From: JANQUM01 sp047630355
GTDB taxonomy: Bacteria > Bacteroidota > Bacteroidia > Cytophagales > Spirosomataceae
Assembly: GCA_047630355.1 (NCBI GenBank)
Contig: JBLHXN010000023.1
Coordinates: 1-37,076 of the forward strand
Length of the DNA stretch: 37,076 nt
Direction: 5' to 3'
A program made the position numbers and the translations under genes. Under the pieces are notes generated by a model. That model saw nothing but the letters and a program-made list of their open reading frames with translations, ran no database searches and had not been told where the DNA came from. Of the stretch, positions 14,818-23,536 are shown piece after piece (position 1 is the first letter of the stretch; every line of letters starts with the position of its first letter).

Positions 14818-14846
14818 ACCCTAGTCCTTAGATTAGGGTTTTTTTT
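14818..14846 (+). terminator. Rho-independent terminator of the PUR gene
   Basis: ACCCTA (14818-14823) pairs with TAGGGT (14834-14839); the loop may extend the stem by TC/GA. The right arm runs straight into eight T residues (14839-14846). Confidence 0.85.
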
Positions 14847-14922
14847 GTGAAATTGCTGCATGATTATATAGCAAACAAATTCGAAGAAAAAGCTCGTAAT
14901 TAGGCGGATAAACTATTAGAAA

Positions 14923-16572
14923 ATGAACAATATTCTACAGATTGACCCAAAAGATAACGCCATTGTTGCCTTGCGTGATTTGCCAAGAAACAGCAAAGTT
15001 ATCGTAAACAAAACGTCAGTCATACTACGGGAAGACATCGCAGCAAAACACAAATTCGCGTTGTATAACTTGCCGCTCGGCTCAGAGGTTTATATGTACG
15101 GGGTGTTAGTTGGGAAGACGGTAGCTAACGTACCCGAAGGTGGACTTCTAACTATTTTCAATCTAAAACATGCCGTAGAAGATTATAGCGTAAAACAGAC
15201 TGATACAACCTGGACTCCACCGAATACCGATGCGTGGGAAAATCGGACATTCAACGGTTTTCACCGAACAAATGGCAGCGTGGGAACAGCTAATTACTGG
15301 CTCGTTATACCCTTAGTGTTTTGCGAAAACCATAACGTTGATAAACTGAAAAGTGCTTTAATTAGTACGCTGGGTTATCAAACAACCGACACCTACGAAG
15401 CAAAAGCTCAACAGTTACTTTCGCTCGTTCAATCGGGAAAAACGATGGAAGAAGTACTAAGTTTCAAACTTCCAAAATCACCAAAAAACACAATTTCAAA
15501 TTCTAAGTTCCCAAATGTAGATGGCATAAAGTTTCTTACCCACGAAGGCGGTTGCGGCGGAACCCGACAAGATGCTCAAGCTCTTTGCGGTCTCTTGGCC
15601 GGCTACATCACACACCCAAACGTGGCGGGAGTAACAGTACTTAGCCTTGGCTGTCAAAACGCTGAAGCGAGAATTTTACAAGAAGAAATCCACAAACGTG
15701 ATTCTGAATTTGACCGTCCCGTACACATTCTCGATCAGCAAACGTTTGGTATAGAAGAAGACCTAATTGACGAAGCTCTGAAACTTACGATCTTAGGAAT
15801 TGTTAAAGCTAATGAAGATAGACGCCAACCCGCACCGCTGAATAAATTACGTATCGGATTAGAATGCGGGGGGTCAGATGGTTTTTCGGGCATCTCGGCA
15901 AACCCAACGCTGGGATACGTTTCAGACATCATCTCGGCATTGAAAGGTAAAACCATTTTGAGTGAATTTCCTGAACTCTGCGGAGTCGAACAAGAACTCG
16001 CAAATCGTTGCGTAAGCATTGAAAAAGCCACCCGTTTTCAAGAATTGATGACCACTTACAACAGTAGAGCCGCTGCCGTAGGGTCAGGTTTTGATATGAA
16101 TCCGTCGCCGGGAAATATTAAAGATGGTTTGATTACTGATGCCATTAAATCAGCCGGAGCAGCAAAAAAAGGTGGTTCCTCTCCCATCACGGACATTTTA
16201 GATTACCCCGAAGCTGTTAAAGAAACTGGATTATCACTGCTCTGCACGCCCGGCAATGACGTTGAATCTACTACCGCAATGGTGGGTTCGGGTGCGACGA
16301 TAGTGCTCTTTACTACTGGACTTGGTACACCAACCGGAAACCCGATTGTTCCTGTTGTCAAAGTGGCAACAAACACTATTTTGAGCGAAAGGATGAGCGA
16401 CATCATTGATTTTAACGCCGGAACGATCATTGACGGAAACGAAATCTTGAAAGAAGCCGGCGACAGGTTACTGAATCTAATAATTGATGTTGCGAGTGGC
16501 GACATAAAAGTTAAAGCAGTACTGAATAGACAAGATGATTTTATTCCGTGGAAACGAGGCGTTTCTTTATAG
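14923..16572 (+). CDS. uxaA: Altronate dehydratase (UxaA family)
   Basis: A 549-residue cytoplasmic dehydratase that in its best-known form converts D-altronate to 2-keto-3-deoxygluconate. Residues 1-90 form the SAF domain (ending LPLGSEVYMYGVLVGKTVANVPEGGLL), fused to the long catalytic part, with FNGFHRTNGSVGTANYW, the cysteine motif THEGGCGGTRQD, GLECGGSDGFSGISANPTLG and LCTPGNDVESTTAMVGSGAT. Length is somewhat above the 495 of E. coli UxaA. It begins a cluster with a lactonase-type amidohydrolase and a KDG-type kinase, supporting a sugar-acid role. Related dehydratases act on galactarate or other aldonates, so the substrate is only probable. Confidence 0.88.
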   Translation: MNNILQIDPKDNAIVALRDLPRNSKVIVNKTSVILREDIAAKHKFALYNLPLGSEVYMYGVLVGKTVANVPEGGLLTIFNLKHAVEDYSVKQTDTTWTPPNTDAWENRTFNGFHRTNGSVGTANYWLVIPLVFCENHNVDKLKSALISTLGYQTTDTYEAKAQQLLSLVQSGKTMEEVLSFKLPKSPKNTISNSKFPNVDGIKFLTHEGGCGGTRQDAQALCGLLAGYITHPNVAGVTVLSLGCQNAEARILQEEIHKRDSEFDRPVHILDQQTFGIEEDLIDEALKLTILGIVKANEDRRQPAPLNKLRIGLECGGSDGFSGISANPTLGYVSDIISALKGKTILSEFPELCGVEQELANRCVSIEKATRFQELMTTYNSRAAAVGSGFDMNPSPGNIKDGLITDAIKSAGAAKKGGSSPITDILDYPEAVKETGLSLLCTPGNDVESTTAMVGSGATIVLFTTGLGTPTGNPIVPVVKVATNTILSERMSDIIDFNAGTIIDGNEILKEAGDRLLNLIIDVASGDIKVKAVLNRQDDFIPWKRGVSL

Positions 16573-16583
16573 GTTTGATTAAA

Positions 16584-17414
16584 ATGAATATAGATTCCCA
16601 TCAACATTTTTGGCATTTTGACCCCGTACGGGATACGTGGATTGACGGCTCAATGAAAACAATTCAACGTGACTTTCTACCCGAAGATTTGAAGCCTATT
16701 CTTGAAACAGATAATATTCAAGGATGCGTAGCGATTCAGGCGAATCAATCTTTGGAAGAGACCGAATTTTTATTGGGTTTGACTCAAAAGCACGATTTTG
16801 TCAGAGCCGTAGTCGGATGGATTGATTTACAAGCAGATGATATTTCAGATCAGCTTGGTAAACTAAAAGATAGGCCGAAAATGGCGGGTTTCCGTCACGT
16901 TGTACAAACCGAACGCGACGATAATTTTGTTTTAAAACCCAATTTCCAACGCGGGATAAAAGCACTCGGAGATTTTAATTTCACGTACGATTTACTCGTA
17001 TTTTCGCATCAGTTACCTGCTTCAATTACACTTACTCAGAACTTCCCGAATCAACCCTTTGTGCTGGATCATCTTGCTAAACCACAGATTAAAAACGGAA
17101 AAGTTAACGACTGGAAACGCGATATTCGTAAATTAGCCGCTCAATCTAACGTTTACTGCAAAGTTTCGGGTATTGTAACTGAAGCCGATTGGAAAAACTG
17201 GACGTATGAAGAGATTGTACCTTACTTAGATATTACTTTTGAAGCGTTCGGCACTGAGCGGATAATGTTTGGTTCTGACTGGCCAATTTGCTTAGTTGCC
17301 GCAGAATACAACGAAGTAAAGCAAGTTATTAGTCGCTATATTTCCTCATTCACAGAAAGCGAAAAAAAGAAAATTATGGGCGGGAACGCCCGAAAATTTT
17401 ATAAGATAAAATGA
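16584..17414 (+). CDS. Amidohydrolase-family sugar lactonase (COG3618, L-fuconolactonase-like)
   Basis: The ATG at 16584 (MNIDSHQHFWHFDP) gives 276 residues and starts at the family's metal motif; an in-frame start at 16548 would add 12 residues overlapping uxaA and is not needed. Motifs are HQHFW near the N-terminus, VLDHLAKP in the middle and FGSDWPICL near the C-terminus, all typical of the TIM-barrel lactonases that open L-fucono-, L-rhamnono- or related sugar-acid lactones. It lies 11 bases after uxaA, and its stop overlaps the kinase start (ATGA). In this cluster it would supply the open-chain acid for the dehydratase. The specific sugar is not decided. Confidence 0.85.
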   Translation: MNIDSHQHFWHFDPVRDTWIDGSMKTIQRDFLPEDLKPILETDNIQGCVAIQANQSLEETEFLLGLTQKHDFVRAVVGWIDLQADDISDQLGKLKDRPKMAGFRHVVQTERDDNFVLKPNFQRGIKALGDFNFTYDLLVFSHQLPASITLTQNFPNQPFVLDHLAKPQIKNGKVNDWKRDIRKLAAQSNVYCKVSGIVTEADWKNWTYEEIVPYLDITFEAFGTERIMFGSDWPICLVAAEYNEVKQVISRYISSFTESEKKKIMGGNARKFYKIK

Positions 17415-18421
17415 AAAAAGTTGTCACACTCGGAGAAGTTATGCTTCGCTTAGCTCCTCCAAATAACGCCCGGTTTACGCAAGCACAATCTTTTAACGCT
17501 ACGTATGGCGGCGGCGAAGCTAACGTTGCGGCATCATTAGCCCAATTCGGCATTCCAGCGGCTCACGTTACCGCTTTCCCTGAAAACGAAATTGGAGATG
17601 CGGCAATCAATCATTACAAAAAAATGGGCGTAGAAACTTCCTATATGTTGCAACGAGGCAAGCGTATCGGAACATATTTCGTGGAGTTTGGAAGTGCGTT
17701 GCGGGCTTCAAAAATTATTTACGACCGCGAATATTCAGCCATGGCAATGGCACAACCAGAATGGTTTAACTGGGACGAAATATTCAAAGATGCAGGTTGG
17801 TTTCACTGGACAGGGATCACTCCCGCCCTCTCGGAGAACTGTTTACAAATCACTAAACAAGCCATTCAGAAAGCTTCGGAAAAGGGCATTACTATCTCAG
17901 CAGATGTCAACTACCGGAGTAACCTTTGGCAGTACGGAAAAACGGCTCAGGAAGTCATGCCTGATTTAGTGAATGGATGCGATATTATAACGTGCAGTGA
18001 ACGTGATTCCAGCGATATTTTCGGCATTGAAGTTGTGACGGGAGTTGACAATACGTTTATCAACAGCTCGGTTCAGATGATGGATGCTTTCCCAAAAATA
18101 AAGAAAATACTTACTACCCGCCGCACCGCCCACAGTGCTTCGCACAATGCCCTGAAAGGAATTATGTACGACGGCTTGGTTTATACCGAATCACAAACAA
18201 TTGATATTGAGCCCATAATCGATCGTATTGGTGGTGGAGATGCATTTATTGCCGGATATATCTACGGAGAATTAATGCTGGAGACTGCTACAGAAGCCCT
18301 CGATTTTGCGGTAGCAGCATCGGCGTTAAAACATACTATCAACGGGGATGTTAATTTAGTAAGTGTAGCAGAAGTGAATGATGTAGTAGCGGGAGATACC
18401 TCCGGCCGGATTAAAAGATAA
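17411..18421 (+). CDS. kdgK: 2-keto-3-deoxygluconate kinase-like PfkB sugar kinase
   Basis: A 336-residue ribokinase/PfkB-family enzyme. It has the N-terminal VTLGEVMLRLAPPNNARFTQ typical of KDG kinases, the substrate-binding YGGGEANVAASLAQFG, and the C-terminal motif DRIGGGDAFIAGYIYG with the catalytic aspartate of GGGD at about residue 277. It would phosphorylate 2-keto-3-deoxygluconate, the product of altronate dehydratase, to KDPG. It overlaps the lactonase gene by four bases, implying coupled translation. No KDPG aldolase gene is in the window, so the last step must be encoded elsewhere. Confidence 0.85.
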   Translation: MKKVVTLGEVMLRLAPPNNARFTQAQSFNATYGGGEANVAASLAQFGIPAAHVTAFPENEIGDAAINHYKKMGVETSYMLQRGKRIGTYFVEFGSALRASKIIYDREYSAMAMAQPEWFNWDEIFKDAGWFHWTGITPALSENCLQITKQAIQKASEKGITISADVNYRSNLWQYGKTAQEVMPDLVNGCDIITCSERDSSDIFGIEVVTGVDNTFINSSVQMMDAFPKIKKILTTRRTAHSASHNALKGIMYDGLVYTESQTIDIEPIIDRIGGGDAFIAGYIYGELMLETATEALDFAVAASALKHTINGDVNLVSVAEVNDVVAGDTSGRIKR

Positions 18422-18424
18422 TTA

Positions 18425-19336
18425 ATGAAAAAAGCCTTTATAGATCTCGGGACCAATACATTTCATCTACTGATTGTTGAAGTACCTTCTAAGAAAATTC
18501 ATTTCACAACATCGATAGCGACCCAACTTGGGAAAGCGGGTATTAATTCGCAGTTGATAACGCCGGAAGCAATTGAGCGAGCCATGAAAGTTTTGAAAGA
18601 TTTCAGAGCAGAAATTGACAAGTTCGAAATTCAACCGGAAAACATTGTTGCTACCGCTACAAGTGCGGTGAGAAATGCAAATAACCAAGCAGAGTTTACC
18701 GATAGGGTTTTCAACGAAACTGCTATTGAAATTCAGATAATTTCGGGGGACGAAGAAGCAGCACTAATTTACGAAGGTGTCAGGCAAGCCGTTGAGATTA
18801 TAAAACCATCGTTGATTATAGACATCGGTGGTGGAAGCGTTGAATTTATTATCGCTAATAATGCAGGTATTCTCTGGAAACAGAGTTTCGAAATTGGTGG
18901 ACAACGTCTCATGGAGTTATTCATGAAATCCGACCCAATTTCTGCCAAAGCCGTCGAGAGATTAGATAATCATTTACGGGAGAACTTGATTCCGTTGGCA
19001 AACGCTATGCACCAATACCGACCCGAAATTTTGGTTGGTTCATCGGGTTCATTTGACACGTTGAATGACATTTATTGGATGCAGGAATTTAATACTTTAC
19101 CCGAAGGAAAAATAGGTTTTGACTACCCAATTACCGCATTTAAAGAGGCTTACGAATTACTCGTTTACCGTAATCGAGCCGAACGAATGGAAGTTCCGGG
19201 AATGATTGAACTGCGGGTTGACATGATTGTAGTTGCCGTTTGCCTTATTCGTTTCATTATTGAAACGAATAATATTAAAGAAATAAAGATTTCTAACTAT
19301 GCGTTGAAGGAAGGTTTAATGAGTAGATTTTCTTAA
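18425..19336 (+). CDS. Ppx/GppA-family phosphatase
   Basis: A 303-residue ASKHA-fold enzyme starting three bases after the kinase stop. FIDLGTNTFHLLIVE is the phosphate-1 motif, ATATSAVRNA and ISGDEEAALIYEGV are family blocks, and LIIDIGGGSVEFII is the phosphate-2 motif. It is a single-module form (E. coli Ppx has 513 residues), as commonly seen in Bacteroidota, and lacks the HD-like C-terminal part. The family hydrolyses polyphosphate ends or pppGpp; which one applies here is not visible. Co-transcription with the sugar-acid genes looks likely from spacing but no functional link is evident. Confidence 0.88.
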   Translation: MKKAFIDLGTNTFHLLIVEVPSKKIHFTTSIATQLGKAGINSQLITPEAIERAMKVLKDFRAEIDKFEIQPENIVATATSAVRNANNQAEFTDRVFNETAIEIQIISGDEEAALIYEGVRQAVEIIKPSLIIDIGGGSVEFIIANNAGILWKQSFEIGGQRLMELFMKSDPISAKAVERLDNHLRENLIPLANAMHQYRPEILVGSSGSFDTLNDIYWMQEFNTLPEGKIGFDYPITAFKEAYELLVYRNRAERMEVPGMIELRVDMIVVAVCLIRFIIETNNIKEIKISNYALKEGLMSRFS

Positions 19337-19371
19337 AAGTTTCTTATACTACATTACAGAAAAGGTAGATT

Positions 19372-19575
19372 ATGACAATAGAAACAACCTCAAGCGAATA
19401 TATAATTAAGTTATCGAAGGATATTTTCAACGCACAGGAGCTTGATATAATGCTAAGTGAATTACGGCTTAAAGAGATTTCAATAAGTTTGGAAGGAACT
19501 CAGGAAGAAGCATCAACAATAGCAAATGAAATTGATCAGAATTGGTGGAATGCTAATAAAACTCGGTTCTCTTAA
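19372..19575 (+). CDS. Putative antitoxin paired with PIN toxin
   Basis: A 67-residue acidic protein (MTIETTSSEYIIKLSKDIFN and on) whose stop codon is directly followed by the ATG of a PIN-domain gene with no gap, the usual antitoxin-toxin order. The C-terminus IANEIDQNWWNANKTRFS resembles the toxin-binding tail of antitoxins. No ribbon-helix-helix or AbrB motif could be recognised, so the family is unknown. AAAGG lies eight bases before the ATG as a possible ribosome site. It follows the Ppx/GppA gene by 35 bases. Identification rests mainly on the partner gene. Confidence 0.6.
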   Translation: MTIETTSSEYIIKLSKDIFNAQELDIMLSELRLKEISISLEGTQEEASTIANEIDQNWWNANKTRFS

Positions 19576-19981
19576 ATGAATAAATTAGTAATTGATACCA
19601 ATAAACTGATGTCAGCATTAATTACTCCAAAAGGTAGAACTGCTGCTAAAGTTATTGAAATATCATCAATTATTCGCTTGTCATTTTCTCTATATTGAGG
19701 TTTTCAAATACAAAGAGAAAATTCTCAAAGCAAGTGAAATTCCTGAACCAGAATTTTTAGAATTACTCCACGGATTGCTAAACAAGATTACGTTCATTAG
19801 CGAAATTCACATTGATAAAAATATTTGGGAAGAAGCCAGCAATCTTTGTTCTGAAATTGACGAGAAAGATACTTCGCACATTACTCTATCGTTGTATCTC
19901 AAAGCAAAAATTTGGACAGGAGATACTAAGTTGACAAAGAAGTTAATACAAAAAAGCTTTAATTCGTTTTTTGACTATTAA
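19576..19981 (+). pseudogene. PIN-domain toxin (VapC-like) broken by a one-base frameshift
   Basis: From the ATG at 19576 the frame reads MNKLVIDTNKLMSALITPKG and on, then stops after 40 residues. From about 19655 the +1 frame continues the PIN fold as YHQLFACHFLYIEVFKYKEK to a stop at 19981. Removing one A from the run at 19658-19660 restores a 134-residue protein with all four PIN acidic residues: D7 (IDTN), E41, D98 and D116 (TGDTKL). Intact, it would be an RNA-cleaving VapC-like toxin. The 406-base span is one over a multiple of three, which fits a single insertion. Its last four bases overlap the convergent nuoJ stop. Whether it is a real inactivating mutation or a read error is open. 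Confidence 0.75.
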
Positions 19982-20508
19982 AAATCCCGCTCGCCTTTGG
20001 CTTTACTTCCTAACATCACTGCTCCAACCATCGCTACTAAAAACAAGACAGAAACTAATTCAAACGGAAGGATGTAATCCTTGTAAAGAAAATTACCTAA
20101 TGATTCAATCATTCCAATTTGTGAATCGTAAGAGTCTGGGTTCGTCGGTCTGGTTTGCACCTGACGGAACATCGCCACCAAAATAACTCCGATTGTACCA
20201 CCCACAATACTTGCTGCGATGATAGTAGAGTTCTTCTTCAACTCGTTGGCTTCTTGTTCTCTCATGTTCAGGAACATAATTACGAAGAGAAATAACACCA
20301 TAATTGCTCCGGCGTAGACGATGATATTTACCACAGCCAAAAACTGAGCATTCATCAAAATATAATGTGCCGATAACGAAAAAAAAGTGAGTATCAAATA
20401 CAGAACGCTGTGTATCGGATTTTTAGACATGATGGTACCCAAGCCTCCGAAAAGGGTCAATACAGCCAAGAAATAAAATGCCCATTGAATGGAAGAGAGA
20501 GAAAACAT
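19978..20508 (-). CDS. nuoJ: NADH-quinone oxidoreductase subunit J
   Basis: A 176-residue membrane subunit of complex I with five hydrophobic segments, including IQWAFYFLAVLTLFGGLGTI and the conserved VNIIVYAGAIMVLFLFVIMFLN, whose middle helix carries the pi-bulge region of this family. It is the last nuo gene here, 25 bases after nuoI. Subunits K, L, M and N normally follow; instead its stop codon overlaps the tail of a convergent PIN-toxin gene by four bases, with no terminator in between. Confidence 0.95.
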   Translation of the reverse strand: MFSLSSIQWAFYFLAVLTLFGGLGTIMSKNPIHSVLYLILTFFSLSAHYILMNAQFLAVVNIIVYAGAIMVLFLFVIMFLNMREQEANELKKNSTIIAASIVGGTIGVILVAMFRQVQTRPTNPDSYDSQIGMIESLGNFLYKDYILPFELVSVLFLVAMVGAVMLGSKAKGERDF

Positions 20509-20533
20509 TGATTTTTTCTGTTAATTTTTTGAA

Positions 20534-21121
20534 TTAGGATTGTATTCCTTTTGCTGCTCGTTGTTCAGCCCACATTTGATCCATATCTTCTTTCGTCCAA
20601 GCATCACGAGTGTAGCGGTTTTTCATGTCTTCTACGAGTTGGTCTTTTCCGTAAATGACATCGTCTCTCGACGTAAACACCGGAACAAATTCGTCGTGCC
20701 GCAAGTAAATTGCTTCTTTGGGGCAGGCTTCTTCGCAAAGCCCGCAAAAGATACAACGCAACATATTCACTTCGTATTGAGCAGCGTACTTTTCTTCCCG
20801 ATACAGGTGTTCTTCGCCTTTCTGACGTTCACCAGCCACCATAGAAATAGCCTCAGCAGGACAGGCAACGGCACATAGTCCGCAAGCTGTACAACGTTCA
20901 CGGCCTTGGTCGTCACGTTTCAAGATATGGTGTCCACGAAAAACCGGACCTAAATATCTTTTTTCATCAGGGTAACGGATTGTTACTTGCTTGGAAAACA
21001 AACTCTTAGAAAAGTGCTTTATTGTGATGCCCAAACCCGCTGCTAAACCTGGCAAATAGGTTCGTTCAAGGAGGGTAAGTTCTTTTTTATCAGTCTTTTT
21101 AGCTCTGTCTGTTAATTGCAT
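20534..21121 (-). CDS. nuoI: NADH-quinone oxidoreductase subunit I
   Basis: A 195-residue ferredoxin-like subunit of the peripheral arm carrying clusters N6a and N6b. Both CxxCxxCxxxCP motifs are complete: CTACGLCAVACP (C77, 80, 83, 87) and CIFCGLCEEACP (C123, 126, 129, 133). The N-terminal amphipathic stretch with LPGLAAGLGITIKHF is the membrane-associated helix pair of the family. It sits 46 bases after nuoH. Confidence 0.97.
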   Translation of the reverse strand: MQLTDRAKKTDKKELTLLERTYLPGLAAGLGITIKHFSKSLFSKQVTIRYPDEKRYLGPVFRGHHILKRDDQGRERCTACGLCAVACPAEAISMVAGERQKGEEHLYREEKYAAQYEVNMLRCIFCGLCEEACPKEAIYLRHDEFVPVFTSRDDVIYGKDQLVEDMKNRYTRDAWTKEDMDQMWAEQRAAKGIQS

Positions 21122-21167
21122 AATGCTATTTGTAAAAAGCTCAACGCTTAAATTTTTTGCAATAATT

Positions 21168-22334
21168 CTATCGTGTTACGGTCGCTTCTCTGGCTGCCAT
21201 TCTACTTTTGGGCTTGACCAATGGCCAAATTAACACAAAAACAACCAAGAATATCGCCAAACCGATATAACTACCGATTAGTGGGCTACCAGATAGTTGA
21301 GCAGCGGCGGTGATAACCATATTGACTACCGCCAACGGGATTAATCCTTTCCAGCCCAAGTTCATCAATTGATCGTAACGGAAACGTGGCACTGTCCAGC
21401 GAACCCACATGAATAAGAATATAAAGAAAAATATCTTAGTAAAGAATGCTCCTAAACCTACGAAAGTCGCGATGTTATGACCAACAGTTTCTCCCGCCAC
21501 ACCAACTAAGGTTGAATGAACCCAATCCATTCCAGGATAGTTGAATCCGCCAAAGTATAAGCAGGCAATAACAGCCGAAGTCACAAACATGTTCAGATAT
21601 TCAGCAAACAAGTATGAGCCCAATTTCATGGAAGAGTATTCGGTGTGATAACCTGCCACTAATTCGTTTTCTGATTCGGGTAAGTCAAACGGTGTCCGGT
21701 TACACTCAGCAAACGCACAAGTCAGGAATATCAAAAAGCCCATTGGCTGATAGAAAATATTCCAATTCATACCATGCTGCTGCTCCACGATTGCACGCAC
21801 CGAAAGAGATTCGGATGTCATGATAATAGCAATAATCGCCATTCCCATCGCTAATTCATAACTGATATTTGAGGAGGCAGCACGAATAGCACCGTAAAGC
21901 GAGTACTTATTATTAGAAGCCCAGCCACCAATTAAAATTCCGTAAACTCCCAATGCTACGATTCCGAATATCCAAAGAATTCCGATATTAACCTCAATGC
22001 CTTGTAGCAAAAACTCTTCGCCACCAATAATCAGCGAATCTCCGAAAGGAATTACTGCACTTGTTAAAAGGGCGGTGAATAAAGCAAGCCCCGGTCCCAT
22101 TACAAAGAGTAATTTGTCCGCTTTTGCGGGCATAAAATCTTCCTTAAAAAACATTTTAAAAGCATCCGCAATTGGTTGCAATAAGCCAAGAGGTCCTGCG
22201 TAATGCGGACCAACGCGATCTTGAATAAATGCCGCAACTACTCGCTCGAAATACGTTTCATAAGCTGCAATCCCGAGCGAAACGAAGAATATTGTCAGGA
22301 CGATGATTACGTTGACAATTGATAAAGATTCCAT
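21168..22334 (-). CDS. nuoH: NADH-quinone oxidoreductase subunit H
   Basis: A 388-residue membrane subunit that forms the quinone-binding interface of complex I. Hallmarks are the N-terminal helix, ERVVAAFIQDRVGPHYAGP, NKYSLYGAIRAASSNISYELAMG, CAFAECNRTPFDLPESENELVAGYHTEYSSM and VRWTVPRFRYDQLMNLGWK. It is longer than the 325 residues of E. coli NuoH, mainly through an extra stretch near residues 255-290 and a longer C-terminus. It begins six bases after the nuoG stop, so the two are probably coupled. Confidence 0.97.
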   Translation of the reverse strand: MESLSIVNVIIVLTIFFVSLGIAAYETYFERVVAAFIQDRVGPHYAGPLGLLQPIADAFKMFFKEDFMPAKADKLLFVMGPGLALFTALLTSAVIPFGDSLIIGGEEFLLQGIEVNIGILWIFGIVALGVYGILIGGWASNNKYSLYGAIRAASSNISYELAMGMAIIAIIMTSESLSVRAIVEQQHGMNWNIFYQPMGFLIFLTCAFAECNRTPFDLPESENELVAGYHTEYSSMKLGSYLFAEYLNMFVTSAVIACLYFGGFNYPGMDWVHSTLVGVAGETVGHNIATFVGLGAFFTKIFFFIFLFMWVRWTVPRFRYDQLMNLGWKGLIPLAVVNMVITAAAQLSGSPLIGSYIGLAIFLVVFVLIWPLVKPKSRMAAREATVTR

Positions 22335-22340
22335 ATGTTA

Positions 22341-23432
22341 TTACTTTCTGAAGTAGTCCTTATTTTTTTGCATCAGCCCTTTATAATCTTCAGAGCTTTT
22401 GATGTCACCCATTTCTTTCAAATAAGGGCGGCCATCGTTGATATCTTTGTATTGAGTTTCGGCAACTTTGAGTGCGAAACCAGGCTTTTCGATCAAATCT
22501 GCTCGGTATTTATTCGCCGAAATTACTGAATGACGAGAAACCTTTGTTGGACCTTCAATGACCCAGTCACTCGACGCTTTCTTCTCAAAACGACAAGTAT
22601 TACAAATGAACTCTTCTACTTCACCCCACATGTTTTTGCGACCAGTTACCCGAATAACTTCTTCTCCGCGGTACCAAAGGTGTACTTTCCCGCAGCATTT
22701 ATCGCAGTCACGGTGAGCATCGAAAGGTTTAGAGAACCAAACACGGTTTTTGAAACGGTAAGTCTTATCGGTCAATGCACCAACGGGACATACGTCAATC
22801 ATATTTCCCGAAAAATCATTATCAATAGCTTTCTCGATGTACGTACTTATCTCAGAGTGGTCACCACGATTCATTACACCGTGAACTCGTTTATCTGTGA
22901 TTTGGTCGGCTGTTTTTACGCAACGGTAACATAGAATGCACCGAGTCATGTGCAACTGGATTTTATCACCAATATCTTCCTTCTCAAAAGTCCGACGATC
23001 TTCCTCGTAACGAGTAGCTCCCACACCGTGATTAAAAGAAAAATCCTGCAAATGGCATTCTCCCGCCTGATCACATATTGGGCAATCCAACGGGTGATTT
23101 ATTAAAAGAAATTCAACTACTCCTTTACGTGCTTCAATCACTTCAGGGCTTGTAAAATTTTCAACAACCATTCCGTCCTGTGCCTGCGTAATGCACGAAG
23201 CAATAAGCTTAGGCATTGGGCGAGGATCACGGGTAGAACCCTGAGCTACTTTTACCAAGCACGCACGGCATTTACCGCCCGTACCTTCTAATGGCTCGTA
23301 ATAGCACATAGCGGGAGGAGCAACTTCAGGACCAATTTTTCGGGCGGCCTGCATAATTGTAGTACCCGCCTCGACTTCAACCTGATGTCCGTCTATAGTG
23401 ACCGTGATTAATTCAACTTTGTTTTCTTCCAT
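22341..23432 (-). CDS. nuoG: NADH-quinone oxidoreductase subunit G, short form
   Basis: A 363-residue iron-sulphur subunit, less than half the length of E. coli NuoG (908). The [2Fe-2S] domain has C43, C55, C58 and C80; the N3-type site has H113, C117, C120 and C126 (HPLDCPICDQAGEC); the next [4Fe-4S] site has C165, C168, C171 and C215. A further cysteine group (C243, C246, C247, C277, C280) sits where the N7-type cluster would be, but with altered spacing. The molybdopterin-oxidoreductase-like domain is absent, as I recall for several Bacteroidota. The reading frame is intact with a natural stop, so this is not a truncation in this strain. Confidence 0.95.
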   Translation of the reverse strand: MEENKVELITVTIDGHQVEVEAGTTIMQAARKIGPEVAPPAMCYYEPLEGTGGKCRACLVKVAQGSTRDPRPMPKLIASCITQAQDGMVVENFTSPEVIEARKGVVEFLLINHPLDCPICDQAGECHLQDFSFNHGVGATRYEEDRRTFEKEDIGDKIQLHMTRCILCYRCVKTADQITDKRVHGVMNRGDHSEISTYIEKAIDNDFSGNMIDVCPVGALTDKTYRFKNRVWFSKPFDAHRDCDKCCGKVHLWYRGEEVIRVTGRKNMWGEVEEFICNTCRFEKKASSDWVIEGPTKVSRHSVISANKYRADLIEKPGFALKVAETQYKDINDGRPYLKEMGDIKSSEDYKGLMQKNKDYFRK

Positions 23433-23536
23433 TTATTCTCAGCTTTAAGCTATCAGCAGTCGCCTTTTAACTTGTAAACTTTTATGCTTTCTGAATGTAG
23501 TTATTTTTTTTAACAATTCGCCTTAGAATTGATTGG

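Noticed and set aside
16548..16583. Upstream start for the lactonase gene overlapping uxaA
   Set aside because: The family begins at MNIDSHQHF, encoded from 16584; the extra 12 residues come from the end of uxaA in another frame.
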